Shown: piece by piece, positions 1 to 9,225 of the stretch | Numbering within the stretch: position 1 is the first letter of the stretch | Layout: every line of letters begins with the position of its first letter | Assembly (NCBI GenBank): GCA_964460345.1 | Contig: CAYWRO010000009.1 | Location: 7,149 to 71,148 of the forward strand | Direction of reading: 5' to 3' | Source: CAYWRO01 sp964460345 | Lineage (GTDB): Bacteria; Planctomycetota; Phycisphaerae; Phycisphaerales; UBA1924 | DNA: 64,000 nucleotides | Notes under the pieces: model-generated | Told to the model about the DNA's origin: nothing | The model's database searches: none | Seen by the model: only the letters and a program-made list of their open reading frames with translations | Program-made: the position numbers and the translations under genes

Positions 1-357
1 AGGAACCGCAGCCGCGCATGCCTCCGGCAGCGCATCGAGGCTGCTGATCCGGCCGAACCTGGTCTCGACGCGCCGCACACGAAGGCGCCTACCGGCGTGG
101 CCCCTGGCGACCATGAAGAGAAATGTGCGAACGGATGCGCCCCGGGCCGGGTCATACTTTCGAAAGACATCAAAGAGCGAGTCATGGATCACCGACTCGA
201 TGTCGTCATCGTCGAAATCCGAAAGGTCGCGTCGAAGGCGCTTCCGCAACGGGCCGGCATACACCTTGGCGATGTCGCGGACGACCGAGGTGTCCCCACT
301 CGCGATCCGGCGGCCGAGTGCTGCATCCATCGCCTCGCGTTCCGGCCTGTGCGTCAT
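1..357 (-). CDS. Sigma-70 family RNA polymerase sigma factor, N-terminal part (cut by window edge)
   Basis: The reading frame is open from an ATG at 357 to the window edge, giving 119 residues. A GGAGG site lies just upstream of the ATG. The protein shows the helical pattern of sigma region 2: an acidic DDDDIESVIHDSLFDVFRKYD segment region followed by a segment containing RTFLFMVARGH, which fits the core-binding and -10 recognition helices of an ECF-type sigma factor. Region 4 would lie beyond the edge. The family directs RNA polymerase to a specific promoter set, often with an anti-sigma partner, and the partner cannot be seen here. The family call is fairly safe and the subgroup is unknown. 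Confidence 0.8.
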   Translation of the reverse strand, partial: MTHRPEREAMDAALGRRIASGDTSVVRDIAKVYAGPLRKRLRRDLSDFDDDDIESVIHDSLFDVFRKYDPARGASVRTFLFMVARGHAGRRLRVRRVETRFGRISSLDALPEACAAAVP

Positions 358-707
358 TCGAATCCTCCGATTCATCTGAAGAGTGCCTACAAGAGGTATT
401 TGCGCGCGGGCGGCTAGCGCTCCGAATGGACGCCGCTTTTTTCCGAGAGCAGGCTTGTGTCTCCCCCCGTCTTGCGCGATTGTACAAGAAAGTGGGAGTG
501 GCCCTGGGCCAGAGGGGCCGAACACGCCGGTGCGATCGGTACTCACCGACGCGGCGGAAAAACCCAAGATCGCGTGGCGGCCGCCCCCCCTGCCAGCCTG
601 TCGCCGGTCCCTCTTACCAACGTCCGGATAAAGAAAACCCCGCTCACGCCGCGCCAGGCCGGGTTTTGGGCTCCGCGTGGGCCCGTAGGGCCGGATAACC
701 TCAAAAT
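358..707. other. Intergenic region between sigma factor and 21-bp array
   Basis: No gene is recognised here. It should hold the promoter of the leftward sigma gene. An imperfect hairpin is possible between AAAACCC at 634-640 and GGGTTTT at 661-667, which could act as a terminator. Short open frames in the stretch have no recognisable protein character. Confidence 0.4.
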
Positions 708-917
708 TTGGTCACCAATCGGCTCCGATTGGTCACCGATCGGGCCCGATTGGTTACCGATCGGGCCCGATTGGTCACCGATTGGGACCGATTGGTCACC
801 GATCGGGACCGATTGGTCACCGATCGGGACCGATTGGTCACCGATCGGGCCCGATTGGTCACTGATCGGGCCCGATTGGTCACCGATTGGGCCCGATTGG
901 TCACCGATCGGCGCCGG
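708..917. repeat. 21-bp tandem array 1, ten units
   Basis: Ten head-to-tail units start at 708 and recur every 21 bp up to 897, with no insertion or deletion. The consensus unit begins TTGGTCACCGATCGGGCC. Each unit is built from small palindromes (GGTCACC, CGATCG, GGGCCC). Units differ by only one to three substitutions, so the array is young or homogenised. Because 21 is a multiple of three, several frames stay open through it, for example LVTDRAR on the plus strand and SVTNRAR on the minus strand. No ribosome binding site points to translation. It lies downstream of the helicase gene and upstream of the sigma gene. Confidence 0.95.
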
Positions 918-1034
918 TCGTTCGCCGCGTGGGCCGCCTCCGCCGCCGTGGACCCCCCTGCAGCCGCGCTCGTTGCAGCGCCGGTGCGGATGATCTCCTT
1001 CATGAGGGGCCCAGCTGGTTCTGCCGCTCCTGCT

Positions 1035-4000
1035 TCACGAAGCGCTAAGCTGCGGTGATGACCGGTCTGCCGTCCGGCCCGTCGGCGCCACGTAGGGGAC
1101 CGAAATGCCTTGGTGAATCTGCACGTCGATTGCTGCCTCGTCGCTGCGCACTTCGTAGTACCGTTCCGGCTTCCGATACACATTCACCATTTGATGGCCA
1201 GTCGAGAACGTGTTCTCCTCCAGGTGCGTTGGATTGCCGAAGATGATTTTTTCTATATCGTGAGATGAATACTCGACGAACTCACCACCCCCCCTGATCA
1301 ACCGCTCAATCTCCCCGACCCTTCGAAGATGATCGATGCCTTCGGTCTGGTCGTCTGGCATGACCATAAACAGGTAATCCCGTGCCCGACTAATGGCCAC
1401 ATTAAGAATGTTCTGCTTGTTGAGGAACATGCGCGGATCGTTTGAAATCGTCGGTGGCGGATTGAGAACAGCGATGACGATGTCGCATTCATCGCCCTGG
1501 AATCCGTGAATCGTACCGACTTGCAGATCAACGCCCTCAGGCTTCGCTCCCGATGATTCAATCAACCTGTTCAGCAGGTTTGCCTGTGCACGATACGGCG
1601 CGATCACGCCGACCTGGATCGGATCCGCGTCATCCGTCTCGATCTGGCCGGACAGCCATCGAACGAACTCGAAGGTGAAGAGCGCCGAATAGGTTTGATA
1701 CGGTGTTCCGCTCTCCAGCCGCTTTGCTCGGTACAGGCTCTCGAACTTGCTGACAGGGAACTTGATAAGATTGAGATGCTTGACGTCCAACCCGTCTACG
1801 CGCAGCGGCCGCGCACTTCCCGCCGTACGCCGATGCTTCAAGATACCATCGTACGTGAAGCGACTGAATACCTCTCCGATGGCCGGAATGCTGCGGTACT
1901 GTACGTCGAGGTTGACGATTGGGTACTCGTGTGGCTCTGTCCCCGGCCCGGCAAATGACCCCGGTCGCGTCAGGCCGACGAACTTGTAGATGTTCTCGCC
2001 CTTCCACTCTTCGACAGCTACGATCGGCTCGATCTGGAAAGGGTCGCCGGCGATGATGAACTTCTCAGGGTGCTGCTGATATAGCGGAAGGATGATGCTG
2101 GCGAGCGCGATCATCGATGCCTCGTCGATGACAATCAGGTCCCAGTCGATCTGACGTAGCTCCTTACCGCTCGGTTTCGCAAAGCCGTCATAGGCGAACC
2201 TCGCGATCGTCGTGACCGTGACCGACCGCGAGAGTGTTCCGAAGTCAAACGAGCGATCCCGCCATACGCCGGCCTGCTCAATTCGCTCATCCGCTGACGT
2301 CCCGAAGCGAATGAGCCAGTCCAGATACGAGTGGTCGCCCCCCATCTTCTCCATGACCCGCTGGGTCAGCACGTCGGCTGCCTTGTTGGTTGGCGTGAGG
2401 ACGAGGACTCTCGCCTCGTCGTCTCCTTTCATCACGGGAATGAGCACCTTCTCCGCAAGGTGGGTCGTCTTGCCGGTCCCGGGCGGTCCGAACACGAACT
2501 CGATGTCAGGCGTGAGGTTCGCCTTCATGTCGAAGTCTTCCGCGTAGTCGAACTCGCGGAACCGATGGAGCAGCTCTTGGATCAGGAACGAGGGGTTCTG
2601 AACCTCGATTCTTGCTTCTACCACACTCCCACAATCAATGCCCCTCAACTCGTCGGCAGACTCCACTTTGCCGAGGAGCGAGAACTCCTTGGCCGTAAAC
2701 GATTCGATGCGCAACTTCCCCGTGCTCCCGTCTGCGAACTCAAGATCAACGCGCACGCCGGAGAACTCTTCGATGGACTGCGGAATGAAGCGGCTCGGTT
2801 CCTTAAGCACGATCGTTCTGGCCGATTCTCCGTCCCGCTCCACCTTGCCGAAGCGGATCGAGATTGTCTTTGCATCTGCGCTCTTGTCGGTGCTGGCCAT
2901 GCACTCAAGTTCCAAGAGCGCCACGAACCAACCGTAGCTATAGCGTGGCAACCTGCTCGCCTTGTCGTGCAACGCCTGCTGCCGCTCCAGGCGATCCAAC
3001 TCACTTGCTTGTCGGTTCTTCGCCTGCTCCAGCCTCCTGCTGTAATCCACTGACCTGGGCGTGAAGTCATCAGCGTCCTGGTGGACGTCATCACCATCTA
3101 AAGACCCTTTGTCCGGCTGCTCCGAAGGGCGTGACCCTTTCACAGACGGTCGCCGATTGTGGATGTCACGAATCAACGGCGAGTCAGGTCCGGCGGCCTC
3201 CCCGTTGGTGGACGGCTCGCCCTTGGTCTGCCCCGCCTTCCTGCGTTTAGCTTCATCGACCGCCGCCCGAATTTCTTCATCTGACAACCCCGATCTCTCG
3301 AGCTCCTCTGCAAGCTTAATTTTTCTCGCTTCCTCCTCGTTTAGGTGTGCGGTCTCATTCGTCTCATCGCGAATGCCAAGAAACGCAATGAGCTCCTGCG
3401 CCCCTGGGTTAACGACATCGTACTGATTCGCCAGCGACTGGATGGTGACGCTTTGAGCACACGCCAACTCTCCGGCACTCGTCACAAGCCACTTGGCACT
3501 GAGAAGCCGTTGCTGTTCCGTCGACCGGAAGTACTCCCTCTGCGGTTTGTAATAGAACCAGGTATGCACTCCTCTCAGGCTCTTAAGATCGACGCCTGTG
3601 GATAGGACGCGCCAGAGGAGCACCGATCGCTCGACATTGATTGCCGCTAACAGCTCCTCGCAGCCGTCGAGACAATGATCCTTGAAGCGGTGATCGCGGC
3701 CGCTCCAAACCAACTGCTGGGCCGCCTGCTCTCGCGACGTCGGACGAGATAACACCCTCGGCTTTCGGTGGGCCCCAAGGCTCTGCAGGAACACATCCAG
3801 AATAGCATGGTCCGCCTGGCTCACCATAGCGCGATAATCGTCCAAGGCCACGAACCGTGTATCGGGCTTCGTCGCAAACCACGCCTTCAACTCAGGCGTT
3901 GGCAAGTAGAGCTCCGACGCTCTCGCCCAAGATGCCTCAGGGCCGCTCTCGCTCGCGTAGGAGACAAACTCCAAGTCCCTGATGAGTGCAATGAACTCGT

Positions 4001-5816
4001 TGACATCCTCGTTCTTGCACTCCTTAAAATAACGGAACAGCTTCTTAAAATGAGCGACGGTATCGATCTCTCCATCCTTCCCATATGCCGGCACTATATG
4101 ATTGTAAATCTCGTCCCTGAGGCTCGGTCTTTTTACTCCGATTTTCTCGATGAACTCACGAGTGGACTTGTTTTTCAACAGGTCGGGATGGACCGTCGTA
4201 TATCCCGTGATATCGGCGTCCGGCAAGAACAACACGAGTTGCTTTTTCTCGTCGAAAGCCCGGACGGCGTTCCCGTCTTGATCAATGAAAATTGCCTTGT
4301 CCTTGACAATCTGCTGATACGACGTTCGCTCGGACAGGTAACTATATAATTTGTGTAGCCATTCGTGCGGCTGCGCAGCAATAAACGCGGACGACATTCG
4401 CCGCAGTATGGCTTCTGGATCGAGGCTCGCAACGATGAGGTTCGGCTCTCGGAACGCGTATGCCCGAGCATCGCCTCCGTCGATGTACTCGGCCAGCGCT
4501 CTGTTCGCAGTCTGCACTTCCTTCTTACCGCGCGTCCGAAGAATCCATCGAGCCTCCTTCGTCCCGGTTAACAGCGCCAGTTGCTCATCTGCGAACAACT
4601 CTACAAGCTCGGTGTCGGACGCCCAATACGATCGACTCTTGGCCGCGCATTCGCCTCCTGCAGGCAAGACGGCGTCAGTCTGCAACGTAGCTTTGATTGC
4701 TGAGTAGAAAGGCTTGAACGAGAGCTTGCGGCGGTCTTCAGGAGCAGAGAACTTGGATTCGTCGTACGGTACGATGTCGAACAGCCCGTCATCGATCAAC
4801 CCTTGATCCCGAAGGATCGACAAGCTGTCGGCAGCGAGCTGGGCTAGCTGTTGGACGAGGTCCTGATTGTGCTTCTCCCCCGCCTTGATGCCCTCACGAC
4901 TGTCGGTAAGTAGGAAGGGGGCGTGAACGATGAACTTGAGGTTTGTCGCTTCCTTGGTTGGGAAGAAGCAAAACGCGGGCCGATCAACCGGCCTGAGCTT
5001 CCCATCTGCATCCAGGGCATAACAAACCGAGTACGGCAGTCCGCTGGCACCCGATCGCGTGAAGGTCAATAGTCGATCGGTTGCCACGTGGCCGTTCACC
5101 TTCAAGGACAACGCGAGCTGCTGAACCGAAATATCTCCCCGTTGCTTTGCCTTCTCGACGTCCTTCGTGTAGCTGCCCGTGATTCCGTCCGCCTCGAACG
5201 TGACGCGTTTCAAATGCGAAAGAAAGAGAACGGGATGATCGAGGACTTTCAACTTTTGAAGAATGTCGTCAAAGCTCTCCTCGGGCGTCCTGTCGTTGTG
5301 ATCGAACGGAAACCAGAAGACGGTCTCCGACGCCTTTCGCCACTCCAGGTCGTTGTCCAACAGAGACGGCACGATGAATCGTTCAATCTTAAACTGAATA
5401 CCAGGATCGTAGATGTGCGGCGTCTTCGTGTATTGAAAGACCGCCTTGAAGCCAACCCCAAACTTGCCAATTGAAGCAGCCGTCTTGTTCGAGTTGGCTA
5501 TGGATGTGATGGCATTAACGTGCCCCAGCACGCCCTCTGATGTGTCCTTGTCTTCCGCTTCCGGATCCGAAACCGTAAAGCGAACTGCGCCGTCGTGGAT
5601 GAAGAACAAGCCGCTCCTGTCGAGGCGAAAGCATGCGGTAGTTGCCCTCACGTCGTCGGCGTTCTGTAGCAACTCGTAGATGAAGTGCGCCTGGTCAGAA
5701 TACTTGTCGACGACGCTCCGCTGCACGCCCCGCATGGATGGCTTCTCGAGCATGTCGGCGCTTTCAGATCGATCGCGGTGTAACTTGTTAAACCAGCAGC
5801 GTTTCTGTTCCGTCAT
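1035..5816 (-). CDS. Giant sacsin-like ATPase / superfamily 1 helicase fusion
   Basis: This 1593-residue protein has a GHKL/Hsp90-like ATPase domain of the sacsin N-terminal type. The N-box is ELLQNADD at 48-55, followed by FIHDGAVRF and GKFGVGFKAVF at about 117-127. A long middle region contains a charged helical stretch near 825-960. The C-terminal third is an SF1 helicase of the UPF1/DNA2 type: Walker A GPPGTGKTT near 1110, Walker B LIVIDEAS near 1230, GDPFQIEP near 1257, GTIHGFQGDE near 1440 and NVAISRARDY near 1475. No nuclease motif is evident. The gene is AT-richer than its neighbours, which suggests transfer. Its start is 9 bp after the stop of a truncated upstream gene, and AGGT beside that stop may serve as ribosome binding site. 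Similar large ATPase-helicases occur in defence islands; a defence role here is inference. Confidence 0.85.
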   Translation of the reverse strand: MTEQKRCWFNKLHRDRSESADMLEKPSMRGVQRSVVDKYSDQAHFIYELLQNADDVRATTACFRLDRSGLFFIHDGAVRFTVSDPEAEDKDTSEGVLGHVNAITSIANSNKTAASIGKFGVGFKAVFQYTKTPHIYDPGIQFKIERFIVPSLLDNDLEWRKASETVFWFPFDHNDRTPEESFDDILQKLKVLDHPVLFLSHLKRVTFEADGITGSYTKDVEKAKQRGDISVQQLALSLKVNGHVATDRLLTFTRSGASGLPYSVCYALDADGKLRPVDRPAFCFFPTKEATNLKFIVHAPFLLTDSREGIKAGEKHNQDLVQQLAQLAADSLSILRDQGLIDDGLFDIVPYDESKFSAPEDRRKLSFKPFYSAIKATLQTDAVLPAGGECAAKSRSYWASDTELVELFADEQLALLTGTKEARWILRTRGKKEVQTANRALAEYIDGGDARAYAFREPNLIVASLDPEAILRRMSSAFIAAQPHEWLHKLYSYLSERTSYQQIVKDKAIFIDQDGNAVRAFDEKKQLVLFLPDADITGYTTVHPDLLKNKSTREFIEKIGVKRPSLRDEIYNHIVPAYGKDGEIDTVAHFKKLFRYFKECKNEDVNEFIALIRDLEFVSYASESGPEASWARASELYLPTPELKAWFATKPDTRFVALDDYRAMVSQADHAILDVFLQSLGAHRKPRVLSRPTSREQAAQQLVWSGRDHRFKDHCLDGCEELLAAINVERSVLLWRVLSTGVDLKSLRGVHTWFYYKPQREYFRSTEQQRLLSAKWLVTSAGELACAQSVTIQSLANQYDVVNPGAQELIAFLGIRDETNETAHLNEEEARKIKLAEELERSGLSDEEIRAAVDEAKRRKAGQTKGEPSTNGEAAGPDSPLIRDIHNRRPSVKGSRPSEQPDKGSLDGDDVHQDADDFTPRSVDYSRRLEQAKNRQASELDRLERQQALHDKASRLPRYSYGWFVALLELECMASTDKSADAKTISIRFGKVERDGESARTIVLKEPSRFIPQSIEEFSGVRVDLEFADGSTGKLRIESFTAKEFSLLGKVESADELRGIDCGSVVEARIEVQNPSFLIQELLHRFREFDYAEDFDMKANLTPDIEFVFGPPGTGKTTHLAEKVLIPVMKGDDEARVLVLTPTNKAADVLTQRVMEKMGGDHSYLDWLIRFGTSADERIEQAGVWRDRSFDFGTLSRSVTVTTIARFAYDGFAKPSGKELRQIDWDLIVIDEASMIALASIILPLYQQHPEKFIIAGDPFQIEPIVAVEEWKGENIYKFVGLTRPGSFAGPGTEPHEYPIVNLDVQYRSIPAIGEVFSRFTYDGILKHRRTAGSARPLRVDGLDVKHLNLIKFPVSKFESLYRAKRLESGTPYQTYSALFTFEFVRWLSGQIETDDADPIQVGVIAPYRAQANLLNRLIESSGAKPEGVDLQVGTIHGFQGDECDIVIAVLNPPPTISNDPRMFLNKQNILNVAISRARDYLFMVMPDDQTEGIDHLRRVGEIERLIRGGGEFVEYSSHDIEKIIFGNPTHLEENTFSTGHQMVNVYRKPERYYEVRSDEAAIDVQIHQGISVPYVAPTGRTADRSSPQLSAS

Positions 5817-5825
5817 ATGTCGACC

Positions 5826-5946
5826 TCATGGGCACCAGTCGTCGATGGAGATCACACGGTCCCTGATATCGGGACGATGCTCGTAACTCCAGTTATGCAA
5901 TTCCGACAAGCTCTTCGTACCGAGCCCAGTATAACGGCCCTTTGAG
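5826..5946 (-). pseudogene. C-terminal remnant of a gene once directly upstream of the ATPase-helicase
   Basis: About 40 codons read in frame to a TGA at 5826-5828, just 9 bp before the helicase start. The peptide includes GLGTKSLSELHNWSYEH and ends IDDWCP. The segment GLGTKSLSEL resembles the helix-hairpin-helix of the RNA polymerase alpha C-terminal domain (GRKSLxE). Beyond 5946 the frame continues only into proline- and arginine-rich sequence that matches extragenic repeat DNA, so the 5' part of the gene appears to have been lost. Base composition matches the helicase gene rather than the flanks. The original function is unknown. An alternative is that the open frame is fortuitous. Confidence 0.4.
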
Positions 5947-6166
5947 CCGGTGCGTGGCGGGTTCGGCCTGGCCGGCGAGCGGCACTGCCAGACAGGTGGC
6001 AGTCGCTGGGTCGGCGGCGCGGTAGTTTGGGCGGCTTGGGGGAGCTTGGTCATGCCCGCGCTGGGTACAGCGTGGGCGTGCCACACAAGGCTGGAGGCGT
6101 TGCGCCCGCTTCCTGACGGTCGCGGCTCTGATGTGGGTTTGCGATCAGGGGCGCTGGTGCTGTGGC
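5947..6166. other. Intergenic region with a probable dispersed repeat
   Basis: The stretch around 6060-6140 contains the sequence CTTCCTGACGGTCGCGGCTC, of a kind that looks like a dispersed planctomycete extragenic element, with no open frame of protein character. It separates the remnant ahead of the helicase from the HNH gene and may mark where the lost partner gene was replaced. Confidence 0.3.
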
Positions 6167-6926
6167 TTATGCCTGGAACACGTGCCGCCTGTGGAACTCC
6201 AGCGCTTCGGGGTCCGGCATGAAGCGGACCGGGGGGATGAGTTGGCGGCCCTCGGCCTCCAGCAGTGAGCAGGCGAGGGGAGCCTTGCCGGCCGCTTCGT
6301 GGACGGCGGGGGACATGACGATTCGCAGGTCTTCGCCGATCGTCATCAGGCCTCGATCGAAGGCGCGGTCGAAGAGGGCGTTGAGGCAGAGCCCGTTGGT
6401 CGGGTCGGCGCGGCGGGTCGGCGAGACGCTCCACGGGATGATGTGGCTTGCGTTGAGCAGAACCGGCAGGCGCAGGCCGGAGACGGCGCAGCGGTTCTCA
6501 TACGAGGTCAGGATCGCCGCGCGGAAGAAGGACTGGACGCGCCTGGCGCGCACGCTGCGGATGGTTTCCGTCTCGCCTGAGGGAAGTTGCAGTTCATCGG
6601 GCGGAGCGGGCGCCGGGGGTGTCGGCGCCGCGAGGCCGAGTGCGTCGTACGCCTCCTCCGCCTCGGCGGCGATCGCCTCGGGGTTGGCGGTGAACTCCTG
6701 CCAGAGGGCGCGGTCGGCCGCGCTCGCGCCGGTTGGTGGCGCGAAACGCCGGGTCAAGGCTCGCGAAGTTGCACGCTTTCATCGCCAAGGCGTTGGCGGT
6801 GCGGCCGACTTCCGCGGCCTGTTGCACGACGTCAGGGTTGCGGCCGTGGAGACGGCCGAACGGCAAGCGCATGTAGAGACGCAGCGCAATGAGCAGTTGC
6901 TCGCGCGTCCAGCGGTGGTGTGGCAT
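6167..6926 (-). pseudogene. HNH endonuclease, frameshifted
   Basis: Two overlapping frames together make one protein of a well-known HNH family. The first frame starts at ATG 6926 with MPHHRWTREQLLIALRLY and runs through the conserved RNPDVVQQAAEVGRTANALAMK region to NFASLDPAF. The second frame then carries TGASAADRALWQEF and the nuclease core, including CAVSGL, NASHIIPWS and NGLCLNALFDRAFD. The switch falls near 6735-6745 and needs a single-base change. The HNH histidine (ASHIIPW) and downstream asparagine (DPTNGLCLN) are intact. The family is found as stand-alone or restriction-like endonucleases. The break may be real decay or a sequencing error, since both halves still look well conserved. 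Confidence 0.75.
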
Positions 6927-7055
6927 CGGCTCACAGTATGGGCGCTGAGGGGGACAGCGAAAGAAGCTCCGGAGCTTCGCCGACGGCTGCACGGCAACGA
7001 GGTCTCTTCCGACGAGCGGCGCTCTTCGAGTGAACGCCCCAGCGCTGCGCCTGCT

Positions 7056-7757
7056 TCAACCGCCGGCTGCTTCCGCTTGCAGGGCGGGCGGCGGCGAGGC
7101 GGTGGACGACCATTCCTGTTGTGAATCCGCTTCCTCGTTGAGCCCCTCGGCGAGCATGGGGAAGAGGTCCGGCCGCGGGATGGCGTACCACTTGCCGTCG
7201 CGCTCGCGCTGGACCACGAGTGTGCGGGCGAGGAAGTCGGTCCCTTCCCACGTCGGCGCGACGACGTCAACGAACTTCACCCCGGTGAGCTGCATCACCG
7301 CGTAGCCGTACGAGGCCGGGCCGTTGCGGCTGAGGTTGCGCGCGGCGTACACCGTGCCGATCTGCTTCGGCCCGCCCGCCTCCTGCGCCTGCTCCGGCGG
7401 CAGCGCGCTGAGCTTCTCCATCTGGCCGGCGATCTCGTTTAGGAACGCCGCGTACTCGCCGTTGTTTGCCGAGGCGGGGTAACACGTCTGCCGCCACAGC
7501 GCCGCATCGCGGTTGATGAACGCGCGGGCCATGTCGCACGCGACGCCCTCGGGGGTGGTTTGGCCCTGGGGAAAACCATCGGCGGCAAGGTCCGCGGCGG
7601 GGGCGAGGCCGGCCGAGTCAGGGGCGGCGGTCGAGCCGGCCGGCGCTGCGGGCTCAAGGGAGGCCTGCGCGAGATCACGTTCCTTAGAACCTTCGCACCC
7701 GGAGATCCCGACCGCCGAGAGCGTCGCGATCACGAGCAACAGGCCGGAGCGGTTCAT
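7056..7757 (-). CDS. Lipoprotein of unknown function
   Basis: The start is the ATG at 7757, preceded by AAGGAAGC; a TTG three bases upstream is the alternative. The first 22 residues form a lipoprotein signal, with a hydrophobic stretch LLLVIATLSAVGI and lipobox SGC at 20-22, so the mature protein should be lipid-anchored outside the inner membrane. The linker after it is rich in alanine and proline. The remaining ~170 residues form a soluble domain with VACDMARAFINRDAALWRQTC, a pattern like proteins that evaluate row-wise variables in NTF2-like folds, but this is weak. No enzyme motif is seen. It is transcribed divergently from the gene at 7884. Confidence 0.7.
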   Translation of the reverse strand: MNRSGLLLVIATLSAVGISGCEGSKERDLAQASLEPAAPAGSTAAPDSAGLAPAADLAADGFPQGQTTPEGVACDMARAFINRDAALWRQTCYPASANNGEYAAFLNEIAGQMEKLSALPPEQAQEAGGPKQIGTVYAARNLSRNGPASYGYAVMQLTGVKFVDVVAPTWEGTDFLARTLVVQRERDGKWYAIPRPDLFPMLAEGLNEEADSQQEWSSTASPPPALQAEAAGG

Positions 7758-7883
7758 CAAGCTTCCTTTCAGCAGGTGACGGCTGATGGTACACTCGACG
7801 AGTGCGGGCCTCGTCAGATCGGCGGGCGTGTGGCGTTACGATCTTCAGACCCGCCGTGGGAAGCGAACAGTTGGAGACCCATC

Positions 7884-9215
7884 ATGCACCGGCTACTGAT
7901 GTGCGTCGCGCTCGTTTCGGCCTTTCCCGTTCTGGCGCAGGATGGCAAGCCGCCGCCGCGGGGGGATGTCTCGGGAACAGTCCGATCGGCCGGGGGCGAC
8001 CTGGTGGACGACGCCACGGTGATGGTGTGGACCGCGGGCGTCAAGGAGGGGTACAGCACCTATTGCCCGAGCTGTTACCCCGACTGCGGCAAGCAGGCCA
8101 GGACGGACTCGAACGGGCGGTTCACCGTGCCGTCGCTGGACGGCGATCTGCTCTTCCGCCTGCTGGTGGTCGCGGAAGGCTTTGAGCCGACGTTCGTGCG
8201 CGGCGTGGATCCGCTCTCGGGCGAGGAGGTCGGCGTGGAACTGACGCCGCGGGAGGCGGTTGACCCGGACTCGGGCCGTGTCTTTTCGGGCCGCATCGTC
8301 GATGCAGAGGGCGAGCCGATCGCGGGGGCCGCGATCGAGCCGGACATGGTGTACTGGCTTGATGAAGAGGGACTCCTCGCGGGGCAGGGCGGGGCGGTAG
8401 ACGGACTCGAGCCGCTGGCGATCAGCAACGCGGACGGCGAGTTCACCCTGATGTATAAGGACCGGACGACGGCGTGGCGTCTGCGGGTGTCGGCCCGCGC
8501 CCATGCGCGACGCAACACCGATCGCCTCGCCACGGATGAAGCCCCGCACACGATCGTGCTCACCCGCGGCGGCACGCTCACGGGCCGACTGCTCCACGAG
8601 GGGCGGCCGGTCCCGAACGTGCTGATGGGTGTCTCGCACGTTGATCGCACGGGCGGCAGGTATCTCGGCAACCAGACCATCGGGACGGATTCGCGCGGGC
8701 GCTTCACATTCGAGAACCTGCCCGCGGGGGTCGAGTGGTTCGTCTACGGCACGATGAACACAATCAAGGATCTCGGCGCGACGCCGGTGCAGCGCATCCG
8801 CATCGACCGCGATGAACAGGTCGTGGACATCGGCGATGTGGAAGTCGTTCAGGGCTTCACGCTCTCGGGGCAGGTGATCCTGACGGATGGATCGCCCATC
8901 CCGCCGGGGATGCGCATCGCCGCGTCGCACCACTCGGCGTGGGACTCGCAAACCGTGGATCTGCCCGCGGACGGTCGATTCACGTTCACATCACTGCCGG
9001 CAGGCGATTACTCGATCTCCCCCGCCGTGCGCGGCTATCGCCTCTCGCCCGCGAACCCGCACCTGTCGTGGTCGATTGAGGGCCTGATCGACCGCGACGT
9101 CAAAGACTTCGTCATCCTGCTGGATCCCGGGAAGGAAAGCTTCGAGGGGCGATACACCGGCCGCTTCAACGGCGTGCCGATCAAGGGCGCCACCCCGCCG
9201 CCTGCCGCGCCATGA
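7884..9215 (+). CDS. Secreted protein with carboxypeptidase-regulatory-like repeats
   Basis: ATG 7884 with GGAG at 7873 is chosen over the longer open frame because a signal peptide begins there (MHRLLMCVALVSAFPVLAQ). The mature protein of ~420 residues consists of several beta-sandwich repeats of the carboxypeptidase regulatory / CarboxypepD_reg type, recognised by GDVSGTVRSAGGDLVDDATV, FSGRIVDAEGEPIAGAAIEP, LTGRLLHEGRPVPNV and LSGQVILTDGSPIPPG. Four cysteines in a CPSCYPDCGK cluster lie in the first repeat and may bind metal or form disulfides. Such repeats are structural or adhesive, and no catalytic domain is present. It is probably periplasmic or surface-exposed. Confidence 0.75.
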   Translation: MHRLLMCVALVSAFPVLAQDGKPPPRGDVSGTVRSAGGDLVDDATVMVWTAGVKEGYSTYCPSCYPDCGKQARTDSNGRFTVPSLDGDLLFRLLVVAEGFEPTFVRGVDPLSGEEVGVELTPREAVDPDSGRVFSGRIVDAEGEPIAGAAIEPDMVYWLDEEGLLAGQGGAVDGLEPLAISNADGEFTLMYKDRTTAWRLRVSARAHARRNTDRLATDEAPHTIVLTRGGTLTGRLLHEGRPVPNVLMGVSHVDRTGGRYLGNQTIGTDSRGRFTFENLPAGVEWFVYGTMNTIKDLGATPVQRIRIDRDEQVVDIGDVEVVQGFTLSGQVILTDGSPIPPGMRIAASHHSAWDSQTVDLPADGRFTFTSLPAGDYSISPAVRGYRLSPANPHLSWSIEGLIDRDVKDFVILLDPGKESFEGRYTGRFNGVPIKGATPPPAAP

Positions 9216-9225
9216 GCGGCGAGGC

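Noticed and set aside
123..698. Long open frame on the plus strand through the sigma gene and beyond
   Set aside because: It is antisense to the sigma factor and has arginine-rich composition typical of a shadow frame in GC-rich DNA.
708..917. CRISPR or phage att site at array 1
   Set aside because: The units are contiguous with no spacers, and no integrase or attachment core is nearby.
2331..3053. 240-codon open frame on the plus strand within the helicase gene
   Set aside because: It is fully antisense to conserved helicase motifs and has no own domain or ribosome site.
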